A DNA stretch of 64,000 bases from Orcinus orca (GCF_937001465.1 NC_064559.1:158325640-158389639), one strand, 5' to 3'. Numbered from the stretch's first letter, positions 50,510-62,266 are shown. The notes: generated by a model from the letters alone, not told the origin. A program made the numbers and translations.

Positions 50510-50746
50510 AAAAATGGTACAGATGAACCGGTTTTCAGGGCAGAAATTGAGACACAGATGTAGAGAACAAACGTATGAACACCAAGGGGGGAAAGCCCCG
50601 GGGGTGTGGTGGTGGTGGTGGTGTGATGAATTGGGAAATTGGGATTGACGTGTATACACTGATGTGTATAAAATTGATGACTAATAAGAACCTGCTGTAT
50701 AAAAAATAAATAAAATTCAAAAAAAAATTACATAATTACAAAAAAA
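50510..50746 (+). mobile_element. LINE-1 3' UTR of the younger copy
   Basis: Non-coding tail with a short (GTG)n run near 50608-50622, an AATAAA-rich end near 50705 and A-rich sequence up to the target duplication. Confidence 0.8.
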
Positions 50747-51620
50747 AATCCCAAAACTCAACAGTAAGAAAACAACCCAATTTAAAATGGGCAAAAGACT
50801 TAGAGATACCTCACTGAAGAGGATATATACAGATAGTAAAGAAGCATATGAAAAGTTGCTCAATATCATTGGCCATTAGGGGAATGCAAATTAAAACCAC
50901 TATGAGATAACACTGCATATCTATTAGAATGACTAAAATAAAAAATACTGACAAACTAAGTGCTAACAAGAATGCAGAACAACTGGAACTCTCATACATT
51001 GCAGGTAGAAATGCAAACTGGTACAGCCACTCTGGAAAACACTGAAACAGTTTCTTAAAAAGTCAAACATACACTTAAACATATGATTCAGTAATCTCAC
51101 ATTCGGGTATCTACCCTACAGAAATGAAAACTTATGTTCACGTAGGAACCTATACTTGAATGTTACAGCAGCTCTGTTAATATTGCCAAAAACTGGAAAC
51201 AACCTAGCAGATAAATGAATAAACAAATTGTGTAAATCTTTATGAAAAACTACACAGCAGTAAAAGGAACAAACTATTGATACACCAATTTGGATAATTC
51301 TCAGAGGCATTATGCTGAGTGAAAAAATTCAGTCTCAAAAGGTTGATACATGATCCCATTTATATGACATTCTCAAAAAGAGAAAACCATAGTGATGGAA
51401 AACAGATCAGGGATTGCCAGGAACTGGGAGTATGGAGCTAGGAGGAGAGGAGGATGTGACAAGGGAGTTTATTGGTGAGGGAACTGCTCTGGATCCTGAT
51501 TGCAGTGGTAGTCAAATGAATCTATACATGTGTTAAGTCAATAGATATACATAACCTCACCTCCTCCCCCGCAAAAGGTCAAATTTATTGTATAACAATT
51601 ATTTTAATATGGAATTAGAA
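50747..51620 (+). mobile_element. Older LINE-1, right half and 3' end
   Basis: Continues the ORF2 C-terminal region (compare 50790-50880 with the equivalent part of the younger copy at 49900-49990), then a 3' UTR-like end. It is the partner of the fragment ending at 45508. Confidence 0.88.
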
Positions 51621-51630
51621 CCACACAGAG

Positions 51631-51986
51631 GGATTCCCTGGTGGTGCAGTGGTTAAGAATCCGCCTGCCAATGCAGGGCACACGGGTTTGAACCCTGGTC
51701 CGGGAAGATCCCACATGCCACGGAGCTACTAAGCCCGTGCGCCACAACTACTGAGCCTGTGCTCTAGAGACCTCAAGCCAAAACTACTGAAGCCTGCATG
51801 CCACAACTACTGAAGCCCACGTGCCTAGAGCCTGTGCTCCGCTACAAGAGAAGCCACCGCAATGAGAAGCCCGCACACTGCAGTGAAGAGTAGCCCCCGC
51901 TCGCCGAAACTAGAGAAAGCCCGCGTGCAGCAACGAAGACCCAACGCAGCCAAAAATAAATAAATAAATTTATTAAAAAAAAAAAA
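51631..51986 (+). mobile_element. CHR-1-like tRNA-derived SINE, older and longer
   Basis: The element starts GGATTCCCTGGTGGTGCAGT and has the same tRNA-like head as the CHR-2 copies, but its body repeats a CCACAACTACTGA-like motif several times and ends in (AAAT)n and poly-A. This is the layout of the longer cetartiodactyl CHR SINE. The flanks cacacagag and ctcacagaa are only a loose duplication. Confidence 0.8.
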
Positions 51987-54559
51987 CTCACAGAAAAAAA
52001 AGTATTAGATTTAAAATAGAAGCTCAAGAAGCAGAATAGTTTCTTCTGCATTGGGGAAAGGTTTAAAGGCTTCATGAAGAATGAAGCATATAAAAAATAT
52101 ATGTTAAAGGCCCAGTGTGTAATACTTGTTCACAATCTATCTTCTCTGATAGACTATATATAATGAGAGCAGGAACAATGTCTAGTTTGATCACCTGTGT
52201 ACATGCAGTAAATAAAGCAGTGCTCTATACATATTCGGCAATCAATAAGTATATGATTATTGACTTATTGCCTATGATATTAATAGGCAGAGATACAATA
52301 CAGGAAATTGTAGGAAAAGTGAAAAACATGAGAAAATGCCTGAAATTTCCTCCTCCCCCTTCTAAATCCCTTTTATCCCTTCAAGTTCAGTTAAAGTTCT
52401 AGCTCATCTCCCTGATTCTTCCAGCCACACTAATCTTTCCAACTTGTCCAAACTGGTTCTACCAAACATGGTCTAATATTTTAGTGTAGTACTTCTCAAT
52501 ATTTTAAAGCCTATGACTCATTTCCTTTAATAGTTATTAAAATGTGCCTTTTTCCATTATTTAAATTTTAAAATACATTGTATTGCATGACTAAAAACAA
52601 ATCAAAGCACTTGTCAGCTTCAAACCACACTTCTTTCATTCCTTCAGTCCTCCAAGAGAATCTTATCAACCCTCTCCCCTCAAATTGGGCAAGTCTTCCC
52701 TTCCTTTTCTGTTCCTGTACCCTAACTCATCCCTAGTTTATGCTTAATGATCAGTGTTTACTACAGTAGTTTAAGACTTAATATCATTCCTTAGTAGGAT
52801 AACATGTAACTCATTTCCTCAGCTCTTTCTTCTCCTGAGGACAGAGATCATGTCTACTACTTCGGCCTTGTAACTAATGCCATGTGTGCTAGATACTTGC
52901 TAATTTTATGTCCTTGTATACCATTCACCAGTCTACTTGTCTTCCAAAATTGTTACTGCTCTGCAAAGAAGAAAACAAGTCTTTCTGAAGAAGCTAAATC
53001 CAAACAATTTTTACAACAGATGTTTAGAAACGGCACAGAGAAATGTATGTTTTAGTAATGCTGCATATTCATATCTATAATTGCCAGAAAGGTTACAATG
53101 CTGGTATTCTGTAACTGGCACTATTGCATTGATATTATATGTTGACATTAGCCTCATACGGATGATTGAACTTAAGCTGGCCTTGAATTTAATTTAGATG
53201 ACCTTGTGTTAAATTGTAGAGGAAAGAATAAAGTTAAGAATATGTATAAAATGTTGGATGTTTACCAACTGTATCTAAAAGAAATTTTAAAATATTGTTT
53301 TTAAATTTGGAGGGAATGGAACCATACTTCTAACCACTTTATGTTGGTCTTCTTTTTAACATTCATATATATCTTTAAATCAACTGTGGTCAAATATTGC
53401 AAATATATGCAGCTTGTGAATTATTCATAAGAATTGAGAATGCCTATTCTTCATCTTCCTTAGACAAGAATTAGCCATAGCTAATAAGTACAGACACTTT
53501 AATCAAAATCCTTTACCTCTTAGATTTTCAGCAACAATTCCTAGTCCCTGGCCCCTAAATTGTGTCTCCACATGAATCGCATCTACTTTCCCTAAATCAA
53601 TCCATTATTTGCCTTATTTTTCCTCAAATCTTTATGTAGTTCTTATTTTTTCCAGAAATTAAGCAAGGCTGAGTAGCAAAGATAGGCTTTATAATCCTAT
53701 GTAAAGCTAGCAGGGCTATCTCTATATGTCCTTATATAATACTTGTAAATTCATGAATAAGTGAAGAGCCTTTTAAGAGCTGAAGATTTAGTATCCACTT
53801 TACAAGTTAGAAATAATTTTTATATATTCTCTAATAAGAATGGGTGTATATGCCTGTATATGGATGTATCCACAATATACAATATATTTCCCCAAAGCAG
53901 TCTTAGAAGTCATAAAGGACTTAATCCACTGCTGAGAAATATTATCAGTCTCTCTCTCTGGGGCATATGTGTGCACTAATGAATAATGAAATAATATGCT
54001 CACCCTCTGGTGGTCAAAACCAGAAATACATTTCCATTTTCCTGGATTATATCCAAAATATGATCACTGTGGTATATTAAGTTTCTGCTTCCTATTTAAC
54101 TTACACCAAAAATAGATCTAAAAGAAGGCCACTGGCTTAAAAAAAACAACAACACAGGTCTACTACAATATGTAATGGAAAAATCAACAAACTTATTAAA
54201 TATAGTAATTTAAGAATTACTTATGACAGCATTTGATAATTAACACTAATTTGGCTTTAAAATATTGGAACTGTAGAATTTTAGAGTAGGAAGGAATTAC
54301 AGCAATCATTTAGCCATTTCCCCTCCCATTTAAAACTTAGATAATGAAAAAATATTTCACTTTGTTTTAGTTGTTTAATCTGTTTCATGTAATTAATTAC
54401 ATGAAAAACAAAATCTGTATAAGTGGAATTGGATAGTAATGAGACCTTGTGTTTCTTTTCTTATGTTTCTATTTTTAACTTACAAATAGCCCAAGAACTA
54501 GGAAAAAATTATACCACATGTAAGTTTAAATTTTCTGCCCACTTTATTTAATCATCCAA

Positions 54560-55230
54560 AAAATATTTATTGTATATTATGGTTCCAATGGTATATGCTG
54601 GAATTGTAACTATCCCTGCTTTCAGCCTAGTGAGGGGTATAGATAAAACAGTAATTCCTGTATAGGATGCTGAGTGTGACCACAAAGAGTGAGCACAAAG
54701 TAATAGGGCCATCAAAGTGGTCTTGGTGGGGGGGAGTAATCAAGAAAGGATTCTTGGGAAAACTGACATATTTGATGAGACCTGAAGGAAGAAGAGGAAA
54801 AGGGGAAGGAAGACTTATTCTATGGGCAAGAAGGAAATATTACATCCAAAGGGCCTGAGGTGAGAGAGAATGCAGAAACTGAGAGAACGTACAGAAGTAT
54901 GGTTGGAAGAAGCCTGAAAAGGAATGGTCAGAGGTTGGAAGAAAATCTGGAGAATATGGTGTCAGAGAGATCAACAATATCTAACACTGGAGAGAAGACT
55001 TCAAAATATCCACTGTGTTTAATGATAAGGAAGTTATTTATGTCCCTGGAAAAACAACCACTTAGTTGAATTAACTGGAAAGAATGAATAGGAGTCAAAA
55101 AAGTAGGTATAGCAAACAATTCGTTCATGTCTTTTTGGTGTGAAGGGGAGGACAGAATAATGATAGAGATAGATGGGGAATGAGAGGTTTCTTAAAGATG
55201 AAAAGTCTAGAACACATATAAATAATAATG
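54560..55230. repeat. Ancient L2-like repeat
   Basis: aaaatatttattgtatatta, tatccctgctttcagcctag and aagggcctgaggtgagagag match the same family as at 38640-40020. Much decayed. Confidence 0.5.
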
Positions 55231-56579
55231 AAAAAAAAGCTAATTTTGAGAAAGTGTTTGTAGATAAAATTTTTTCATGGGGAGCTTTAATGTAGATACC
55301 ATGAAGATAGGAAGGGCACAGGAGAGACTTGGGGGCATTTAGATGTCTTTTTCGTAAGTTGAATCCTTGTGCTTTTAAAATTAAACAACATGAGAAGTTA
55401 CCTTTGAAAATGTAATAGTCAATCTGCACAAAACTACCCTGAAAAAACGTAGCACCTCTTGAATTTAAAGAAAATATTCTTACATGTTAATCAACTTTAT
55501 TTTAGTTGAATAAAGAATCGTTATCAACCTATGAGTCTGGTATTTCAGGACCTGAATTAATTTTTTCTGGATATTCTAGTATCACAGTACTGAGGTAATT
55601 CTTAAAAAATCATTTACTTAAAGGTCCAAAAATGGAACCCAGCTTATTATAATCATTAACTAGCTGATTCCCTTGGATTTTCATTTGCTTGGAAGAAAGT
55701 TTAACTTGAAACAAAATATCTTTCTTTTCTACTGAGTAATTGAAAATGGGACCATAAGATAGCTGGGGTTTTTCCCCTCTAATAAGTGATTAATGGGAAG
55801 AAGAAAAAAGGCTTGGTATGTCTAAGTGGTGACAGTGGTGGAAGATAAGGCTTAAGTGCTCACTATTCTTTCTTGAGTCTCCATGTTCCAATGATACCAC
55901 GTTATGTCACCTATCATTCTATTATTAAAAGCCTTTTTACAACTTTCGGCAAAGATAGCAACTTTATCATATGCTTTTGGTAACAAAGCCAGATAATTTA
56001 TTTCCTGCAACTCAATACTCTGTGAAATAGAATATAGGGCCACATTTATTTGACTTAGAAAGCATCTGGCAATTAATAAAATGCTTTCACATTGCATTAC
56101 TTTTTAAGATATCATCTGAAGAATTCAAACTGCTAGATAATGACAACCCATTTTACAGACATCTAATCAAGGGCCAAAAATCCAAGTGACATTTAAACTA
56201 TGTGCTAGCATGTGCTGGGTAAAAATAATATACTGCTATACTGGTATTCATATTTCAAAAGCTGACATTTACTAGCCAAGTATTCTGTTACTGATATGGT
56301 TACACAGTTCTTAATTGCTTAATATAGTATTTCATGCACTGTACTACTTCATTAATTGCTATTTGATTTAATTTCTACTATTTCAAAATACATTTAATTA
56401 AAAATACTCCACAGGTAAATCCATTAAACAATTTACTGTCAGAACAAAATATTCCTACTGTTGTGATTAGATTTTGGCTTCTTTAATACAAAAATTAATT
56501 TCTTCAAATTTTGCTTTAATTATATTTCCTCATGGGAAAACTAAATACAGTATATAATTAAATGGCTGTTTCTGCATTC

Positions 56580-57273
56580 ACTTTTTTATTCCTTTTAATG
56601 ATTTTTAGTGTGGTCACAAGTTTGACAGCCACAATACATTGATAACATAGCTGAATACAGTATTGAAATAAATGTTACAAAAGCGTGGCAAGTTTTAAAA
56701 TGTCAACTCTGAGTGATGGTGCATTTCCCATGTATTTGCATCTGTACCCCCAAATTTCACAACTCGGTCTGTGCTTATCCTCACCAGGTTAAGGTGTATG
56801 CCTCACTTAGGTCAGGGCAGGAGCTGTTGTGCCTTATTATTTTTTTTTTTTTTGCGGTACGCGGGCCTCTCTCTCACTGTTGTGGCCTCTCCCGCTGCGT
56901 AGCACAGGCTCCAGACGCGCAGGCCCAGCGGCCAAGGCCCCCGGGCCCAGTCACTCCGCGGCATGTGGGATCTTCCCGGACCGGGGCACGAACCCGTGTC
57001 CCCTGCATCGGCAGGCGGACTCTCAACCACTGCGTCACCAGGGAAGCCCTGTTGTGCCTTTTTGCAGACCCAGACTTTCAAGAGCAAGTGTTGAACTCAG
57101 GCATTCCACGGAGCATGTTGGCAACACCAGACTTTGCTTTGGTTCCTATTACTTGTGTGAGCTACCTGATCTCCCAGGGTTTGGGCTAGCACAAGGGGTA
57201 TTTTGATATCCCTGCATGAGACCAGCAGGCAGTTTCTGTACATGTTTCCTTGGGGAGGGGGTTGGGGGAGATT
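56580..57273 (-). pseudogene. Probable 3' UTR part of the GDE1 retrocopy, split by a SINE
   Basis: Sequence below the pseudo-stop has no coding content and may be GDE1 3' untranslated region, ending near an AATAAAAAA-like stretch at about 56590 on the minus strand. A CHR-2 SINE (56836-57048) interrupts it. The extent is inferred; alignment to a GDE1 mRNA would settle it. Confidence 0.4.
56836..57048 (-). mobile_element. CHR-2-type SINE inside GDE1 retrocopy tail
   Basis: A minus-strand copy with the 12-bp duplication ctgttgtgcctt at 56824-56835 and 57049-57060. It carries more changes than the others (GGGCCCGGGGGCCTTGG, and an extra GAGA). Confidence 0.94.
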
Positions 57274-58193
57274 CTAGAACTGATGTGCAGTCTTCCAACA
57301 CACTGTCTGACAGAGCTGGAACCAAGATGGGATTCATAGTAAATTTTTTTCATCAAAGGTATTAACCGTCCAAGCAACAACCTGAATGCCTTTAGTTGAC
57401 CACTTCTTCAGGTAGTTTGGGGATACAAAATCCTTTTGCATGAGGAAACCTGAAATTCCACACAGGTACCATAAGATATTACGTATGCTCCAAGCAAATG
57501 AAACATCTATTACCACAAACATGGATTGTATCCAGAGAGTATCATAGTCCCATCTGCTGTATGGCTAAGGTTCCAAGGTCTGTGAGTTAAAGCCATTACT
57601 ACACTGTGATCTGTTTGTCTCATAGATAACTTCTGGCAAGAAAGAGCAAATACTACTACTATTGTATAGTTGAGGAAATTCCATACACATTTTCTTTAGA
57701 ACATCAGTAGCCATATTTGCATGGCCTTTGACATCAAAGAAGACTGTGACGTTATGGTTCAGGCACTCTGCTCCAGCTTCCCTCAGGGCAGGGATCTTCT
57801 CATCAGGGAAATTATTCCTGAATCTGTGATCTGCTGCAGGATTAAACTTTCTAATTTGTTCAAGTGTCAAATCACACATTGACCAGTCCCATCAGTCTAC
57901 TTGTGCTATTGTATCTACTTGTGCTATTGCGCATTAAGGTAGCAATCTCATCAGAAGTAAATGCAACATCCAACTGTTCTCTGACTCATTGTGACTGCCA
58001 CTGCCAATGGCAGAAACTCGGTCCTGGGGCTTGAGCACCAGCAGAGCCCTGTGGGAGGGCACATGCTCAAGGCTGAAGAGGCGCAGCAGGAGATAGAGGC
58101 TGCCGGTGAAGAAGCAAGCAGTGAAGGGCTGCACGTCACCAGCCACAGCAGCAGCAGCAGGAAGGAGGACTCCTGGTCCTCTCACAGCCACAT
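57274..58193 (-). pseudogene. GDE1: Processed pseudogene of glycerophosphodiester phosphodiesterase 1
   Basis: The intronless minus-strand copy follows remembered human GDE1: LLVLKPQDRVSAI, CDLTLEQIRK, FPDEKIPALREA, FFDVKGHAN, MEFPQLYNSS, ILWYLCGISGFLMQKDFVSP, GIQVVAWTVNTFDEK and ESHLGSS appear in order. The parental ATG aligns at 58193, but codon 4 is TGA. The HRG active-site motif reads GSGSHN, so the catalytic His is gone. The segment with the second metal site and substrate loop (about 57990-57880) is largely deleted and carries a 15-16 bp tandem duplication. At least two frameshifts follow, and the parental stop region is near 57274. Absence of introns shows retroposition. Confidence 0.92.
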
Positions 58194-58659
58194 GCCTGTG
58201 ACTATACCGGTGAGGATAGGAGTCCTGGATCCACTGGGCTCCTTGGACAGGCCAGAGCACAGGGATAAAGCACAAGGCACTCACTGCAGCTTGCCCATTT
58301 ACATTTTATTCCAGGATTTTTTTGATAAATCAAAAGTGTATAGGATTTTATAGAATTCATTGAGTATTACTTTTTAAAAGCTTACCTGTACTTTGATTTC
58401 AATTTACTAGTCATAAATGAAATATGCCCAGATTTCCCATTAAATTAATAAGAAGGCCACACATTAAAAAATTATTTCTATTTTAATAATAAAGTATATA
58501 ATATGGACATGAAATGTAAATGCATACAAATTAAATAGATTATTATGTACATCAGTTAAATTGATTAGCATTTTGCTGATCAACAAATAATAGACTAAAC
58601 TTGAAATAATTCTTCTTAGTTTGATAGTCTCAAGCAAAATTATTTCCTAAAAACAGTGT

Positions 58660-58734
58660 TTAAGATATAAGGGAATACACACAATAATATATCCATTCTT
58701 GTCGTTCATTCAGAGGCATTACATGTTGACAAAC
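58660..58734 (-). CDS. EFCAB7: EFCAB7 terminal coding exon with stop
   Basis: The coding part is 75 nt, with acceptor atgcag before GTTTGTCAAC. It encodes 24 residues (VCQHVMPLNERQEW, then IYYCVYSLIS) and a TAA at 58662-58660. The 3' untranslated region continues toward lower coordinates. No strong AATAAA is close; candidates are an ATTAAA at about 58487-58482 and an AATAAA at 58310-58305, the latter lying next to the GDE1 retrocopy. Confidence 0.92.
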   Translation of the reverse strand, partial: VCQHVMPLNERQEWIYYCVYSLIS

Positions 58735-61700
58735 CTGCATATAAAAATAGAAAGCCTTTACCTTCCTTTTATATACTGTAATTTGGGGCTAATTTTTCAA
58801 TAGGACAACATTTCTAGAACCTATGTAAAAAATATCTCTGTGCAGATAAAATTCTTTAATATTTGTCCTTAGCAGGGACCTGCAATCTACGATATGATGT
58901 CTAACAGGATAATCCAGCCTAAATTCTACGTAATATAGTATTTGGTAGTTGGTATTTGTCAATGTGGGTAAAGAGGAGAGGTAGAAAGGGAAGTAAATAT
59001 TCTTTCCTCACTAAGCCTAGAACATTAAAAAAAAAACATGATTGGGATAACAGAAAAGATAAACTCTTCTTATCCTGTTTTAGCATGTTTTAGGATTTCA
59101 CTGACAGTATGGAGAAAAAAAGGGAAAGAATAGAAAGTTTTTTCCTTTTTCCATTGACTAAACTTGTTTCAGGGTCTACTGATCTCTCCCTGCCTTTGAA
59201 CTCCTGGCTAAATCAGAAACCCAGAGTTCTGCTAACACCAGAACTTCAGCTATTCCTAGCTCTTGACTTAGTTGGTTATCTAAACACAGGCATTTTCTCT
59301 TTTAGGTTACCTCAGAAAATCTTAATAATGTAGATAAAAATATTTTGAGTTATCAAAAGTCCTATTACTATTAACACTACTTTGTATTTCTATATAATAT
59401 TCAATAGTGCTTTCACATATATCATTATATTTTTATCTTTACATTAATTTTGTGAAGTACCTAAAACTGGTGACATTACATTAATTTTATACTTAAAGAG
59501 ACTGAAACAAACAAAAAAGAGACTGAAACAGAGAAGTTAAGTGAATGTCCCATAATCACTGAACCAAATAGTGCGAACTGGATTAGAACCAGTCTCCTAT
59601 CTCGTAGTACAGGATACAAATATCATACTTAAAATAATTTTCTACTTTATTTCATATCTACATATTTATCCATAACATTAATAGCAAAAATGTTTTTTTC
59701 AAATTGATAAAACAAAAGGCTTTAATTAGAAAACAATGCATTACCATTGTAGATTTTGGTGCCACTTCTACTGCAAATATGTCAAGTCCTCTGTTGTTTA
59801 CACAGTTTTTACTCAGCTCGTTGTTGATGTGAATAATCACTTTATTATCTGACTATAAAAAAAAGATTTTATAAGTTGCTAGTCCTTTCTTTACTAAATA
59901 CATACAAACAAAATGTTAATTGCAAAACACTTTGCAAGTCTTGTGATAGAGATATTCACAGGGTTCTATAGAAACAAAGAAGACATTATAGAAACACAGA
60001 AACATTAGCTCAGACTGGGGTATCACGGAAGACCTTATGGAAGAAGTGATACTGGAGATAATATATCATTAATAACGATAGCCTCTAGGATGGATAGCAA
60101 ATAAGAGAAAGCAGAATGAAGCTGATAAATAAGAGAAATGTAGGAGTCAAAGTATTCCCCTGCTAAAGAACCTGTAATCACTCTCTAACGACTACAAAGG
60201 GGCAATATAACATTAGACTACTTGGATTCATCTCTCATCTCTTCTACTACTTAGCTCTGCGACCTTTTGTAAATTATTTAACATCCCTGTGCACAAGTTT
60301 AACATCCCTGTGCACAAGTTTCCTTGTGTGTAAAATAGGAATAGTATAATACTTAGGAATAGGAAAATAGGAATAGTATAATACTTACCTCATTGGATTG
60401 TTGTGAGAAGTAAAAGCGTTAAAGTGCCTGGCACATGGTAAGCTCTAAAATATTATTATTACCTCATTTTGGTGAAGGGAAATTTAACTTTCCTTGAGAG
60501 AAAAGGAGGTGGAGGGTTGAGAAATGAAGGTAATAGAGCAGAGGAATTGGGGTAAGGTAGTGGCTCTCTTCCACCCTTTTAATTCTAATGAAACGTAGAG
60601 GGCTCACACACACACAACCCAAACCGAACAAACAAGAAAACATAGAGGGCAGAAACAGAAACATGCTGGATCTTAGGAACCACTCTACAAAGTGTTATGA
60701 TCCATTTGAAGACTGCAATCTACTGGCTGGGGAACCTATCTTATTTCATCAAGTCTAAACTCTTCTATCTTGTTTTCAAGATAACATATATAATCTGGAC
60801 CCATTCAACCTATGTTATTTACCTTTCAAATACTTCTCCAAATAAAGCTCTCTGTTTCTGCAAAGGAGATATTCTCACTTTTTCGTCCATAGTTCACATT
60901 AACTCTTACTCATATTTCTCCTTATACTGTTTCTCCTGCTTCTAAAGGCTGCCTCTCTGCGTATCTAAATCCTAGTTATCCTTCAAATCCTATACACGTT
61001 TAAATCCCACATCAGTTCCCTTCCCCCTAATCACAAACCCTTCCTCAACTTCTATAGTCCAAACTAACATCAAGTCCAAGAGATACAAATACCGTTGAAT
61101 TCCTATTGCACATACAAACAGTATTATGTAATTTAACATTTAACTGTTATTTCGAGAGTATTAATTTTGCCTTTACAACTAGCCCATAAACTCCTTGACA
61201 GCAGAGACCATGTTATACTTTCTAGTGGTCCCTATGGTGACCATGAGAGCTACATAATATATATTCACATTGACTCAATACTCAGCCAAATCTTAAGCAC
61301 TTTAAGAAATTTATGACAGGCATAAAAATAATGTAAATCTCACCCAGGAACTAAAAGAAATAAGCCAACAGTTCTAAAAACCTAGCCATTTTGAGTAAGA
61401 TTTTATAAAAATTTATAATTTCTAGAAAACTCAGTATATCTGACTTTAAGAATTTATGTGTGTATTCTCTTGACCAGCAATATCAATAGTAGCAAAGAAG
61501 ATGGCCAAAAGCCAGAAATAATTGGCTTGATGAAAACAGGTCCTGTACAGTAGAATATATTTAATTAGATAAAATGATGATAATCTGTAGGATTTCTGAT
61601 ACTGCAAAGTTTGTATAAAACAGTTGGGCTAAATTTTTTTCTTTACTTTGTTTATATTTCTTTAACACATGATGTCCATTGTTTAAAATAGCTATGTATG

Positions 61701-62266
61701 TGTGAAGACTTTTAGTAACAAACTAAATAAAATACTTTGTACTCAGATTATGCTCTATCTTCATAGATCTCCAAATATTTAATTTTCATAATATTTTAAT
61801 AGAAAAACAATTGTCTCATAAAGAAACACAAAAAATAAATATCTAATAAATAAATATTATATACCTTAAAAATATATAAAAATTATCATGCCCAGTTTGA
61901 GTTAGAAACTCAAAAAGAAAAAAGAATAAATTGACTATTATAGATATTATTAATGTAATGGGGTATTTAATTACTATGCAAGAATAGGGTGAGAAAGAAG
62001 ATGGAACATAGTAGCAAACATTGCTGTTATGAGGAGAACCACCTCATAACTGATACCTTGTTTTCAATAACTGATGTTATCCAGGTGTCACACTTATAAG
62101 TATGTACAATTATATTTTCATAGCCATCCATTACTTTGGCATCGCCTTTGTTAAGAACAGATTTACAAATGGCCTTCTCAAGTTGCCCACTGCATGCCTC
62201 CATATGGACAGTTTTAATTCTTGGCTTGCATTTGTCTGCATAGATATCGATGACAAATGGGCATGC
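58660..62266 (-). CDS. EFCAB7: EF-hand calcium-binding domain protein 7, last three coding exons
   Basis: Joining 62266-62057, 59852-59745 and 58734-58660 gives 130 codons plus a stop. The result closely follows the remembered C-terminus of human EFCAB7, from ACPFVIDIYA to the end IYYCVYSLIS. EFCAB7 acts with IQCE at the base of the primary cilium, tethering the EVC-EVC2 complex in Hedgehog signalling (established knowledge). All introns are phase 0 with GT-AG ends. The EF-hand exons lie beyond the right edge. The gene sits upstream of PGM1 on the same strand, as in human. Confidence 0.93.
58735..59744 (-). other. EFCAB7 last intron
   Basis: A 1010-bp phase-0 GT-AG intron with no clear repeat; a short duplicated agactgaaaca lies near 59498-59528. 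Confidence 0.9.
59745..59852 (-). CDS. EFCAB7: EFCAB7 penultimate exon
   Basis: The exon is 108 nt (36 codons), with acceptor tttttttatag before TCAGATAAT and donor ACAATG|gtaatg. It codes SDNKVIIHINNELSKN through VEVAPKSTM. It matches human EFCAB7 in length and sequence as recalled, with a few conservative changes. Confidence 0.92.
60170..60460 (+). mobile_element. MIR with internal tandem duplications
   Basis: tagctctgcgaccttttgta, ttggattgttgtgagaagta and gtgcctggcacatggtaagc follow the MIR. Two local duplications (21 bp at 60281-60322; 32 bp at 60332-60395) lengthen it. Confidence 0.8.
60690..61290 (+). mobile_element. L2 3' region
   Basis: A long diverged L2 match: aagtctaaactcttctatct, tgcctctctgcgtatctaaa, aaactccttgacagcagaga and tattcacattgactcaatac. 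It lies in the EFCAB7 intron between 59853 and 62056. Confidence 0.7.
62057..62266 (-). CDS. EFCAB7: EFCAB7 exon, third from last
   Basis: The exon is 210 nt (70 codons), with acceptor ttcatttcag before GCATGCCC and donor AACAAG|gtatca. It codes ACPFVIDIYADKCKPRIK through DTWITSVIENK. It is open throughout, in phase 0 at both ends. It lies C-terminal to the EF-hands in a region of no named domain known to me. Confidence 0.93.

Larger units (their letters stand above)
45509..50746 (+). mobile_element. LINE-1, nearly full length, inactive
   Basis: The element is 5.2 kb, truncated in its 5' UTR, with an ORF1 relic, an ORF2 relic and a 3' UTR ending in A-rich sequence. A 13-bp target duplication, aatcccaaaactc, lies at 45496-45508 and 50747-50759. 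It inserted into an older LINE-1 that continues on both sides. Multiple stops and frameshifts in both ORFs make it non-autonomous. Confidence 0.95.
34431..58659. other. Intergenic region between PGM1 and EFCAB7
   Basis: 24 kb without a recognised functional gene. It holds five CHR-2 SINEs, one CHR-1-like SINE, two nested LINE-1s, one MLT1 LTR, ancient L2-like repeats and the GDE1 pseudogene. Nothing clear was seen in 40800-41880, 52450-54550 or 55240-56580. Confidence 0.85.
59853..62056 (-). other. EFCAB7 penultimate intron
   Basis: A 2204-bp phase-0 intron with a MIR (60170-60460) and L2 (60690-61290). The remainder is AT-rich with nothing recognised. Confidence 0.9.

Noticed and set aside
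57565..57879. 104-codon frame as a working GDPD-family gene
   Set aside because: It is one surviving frame of the GDE1 retrocopy; the start region, active site and C-terminus are broken.
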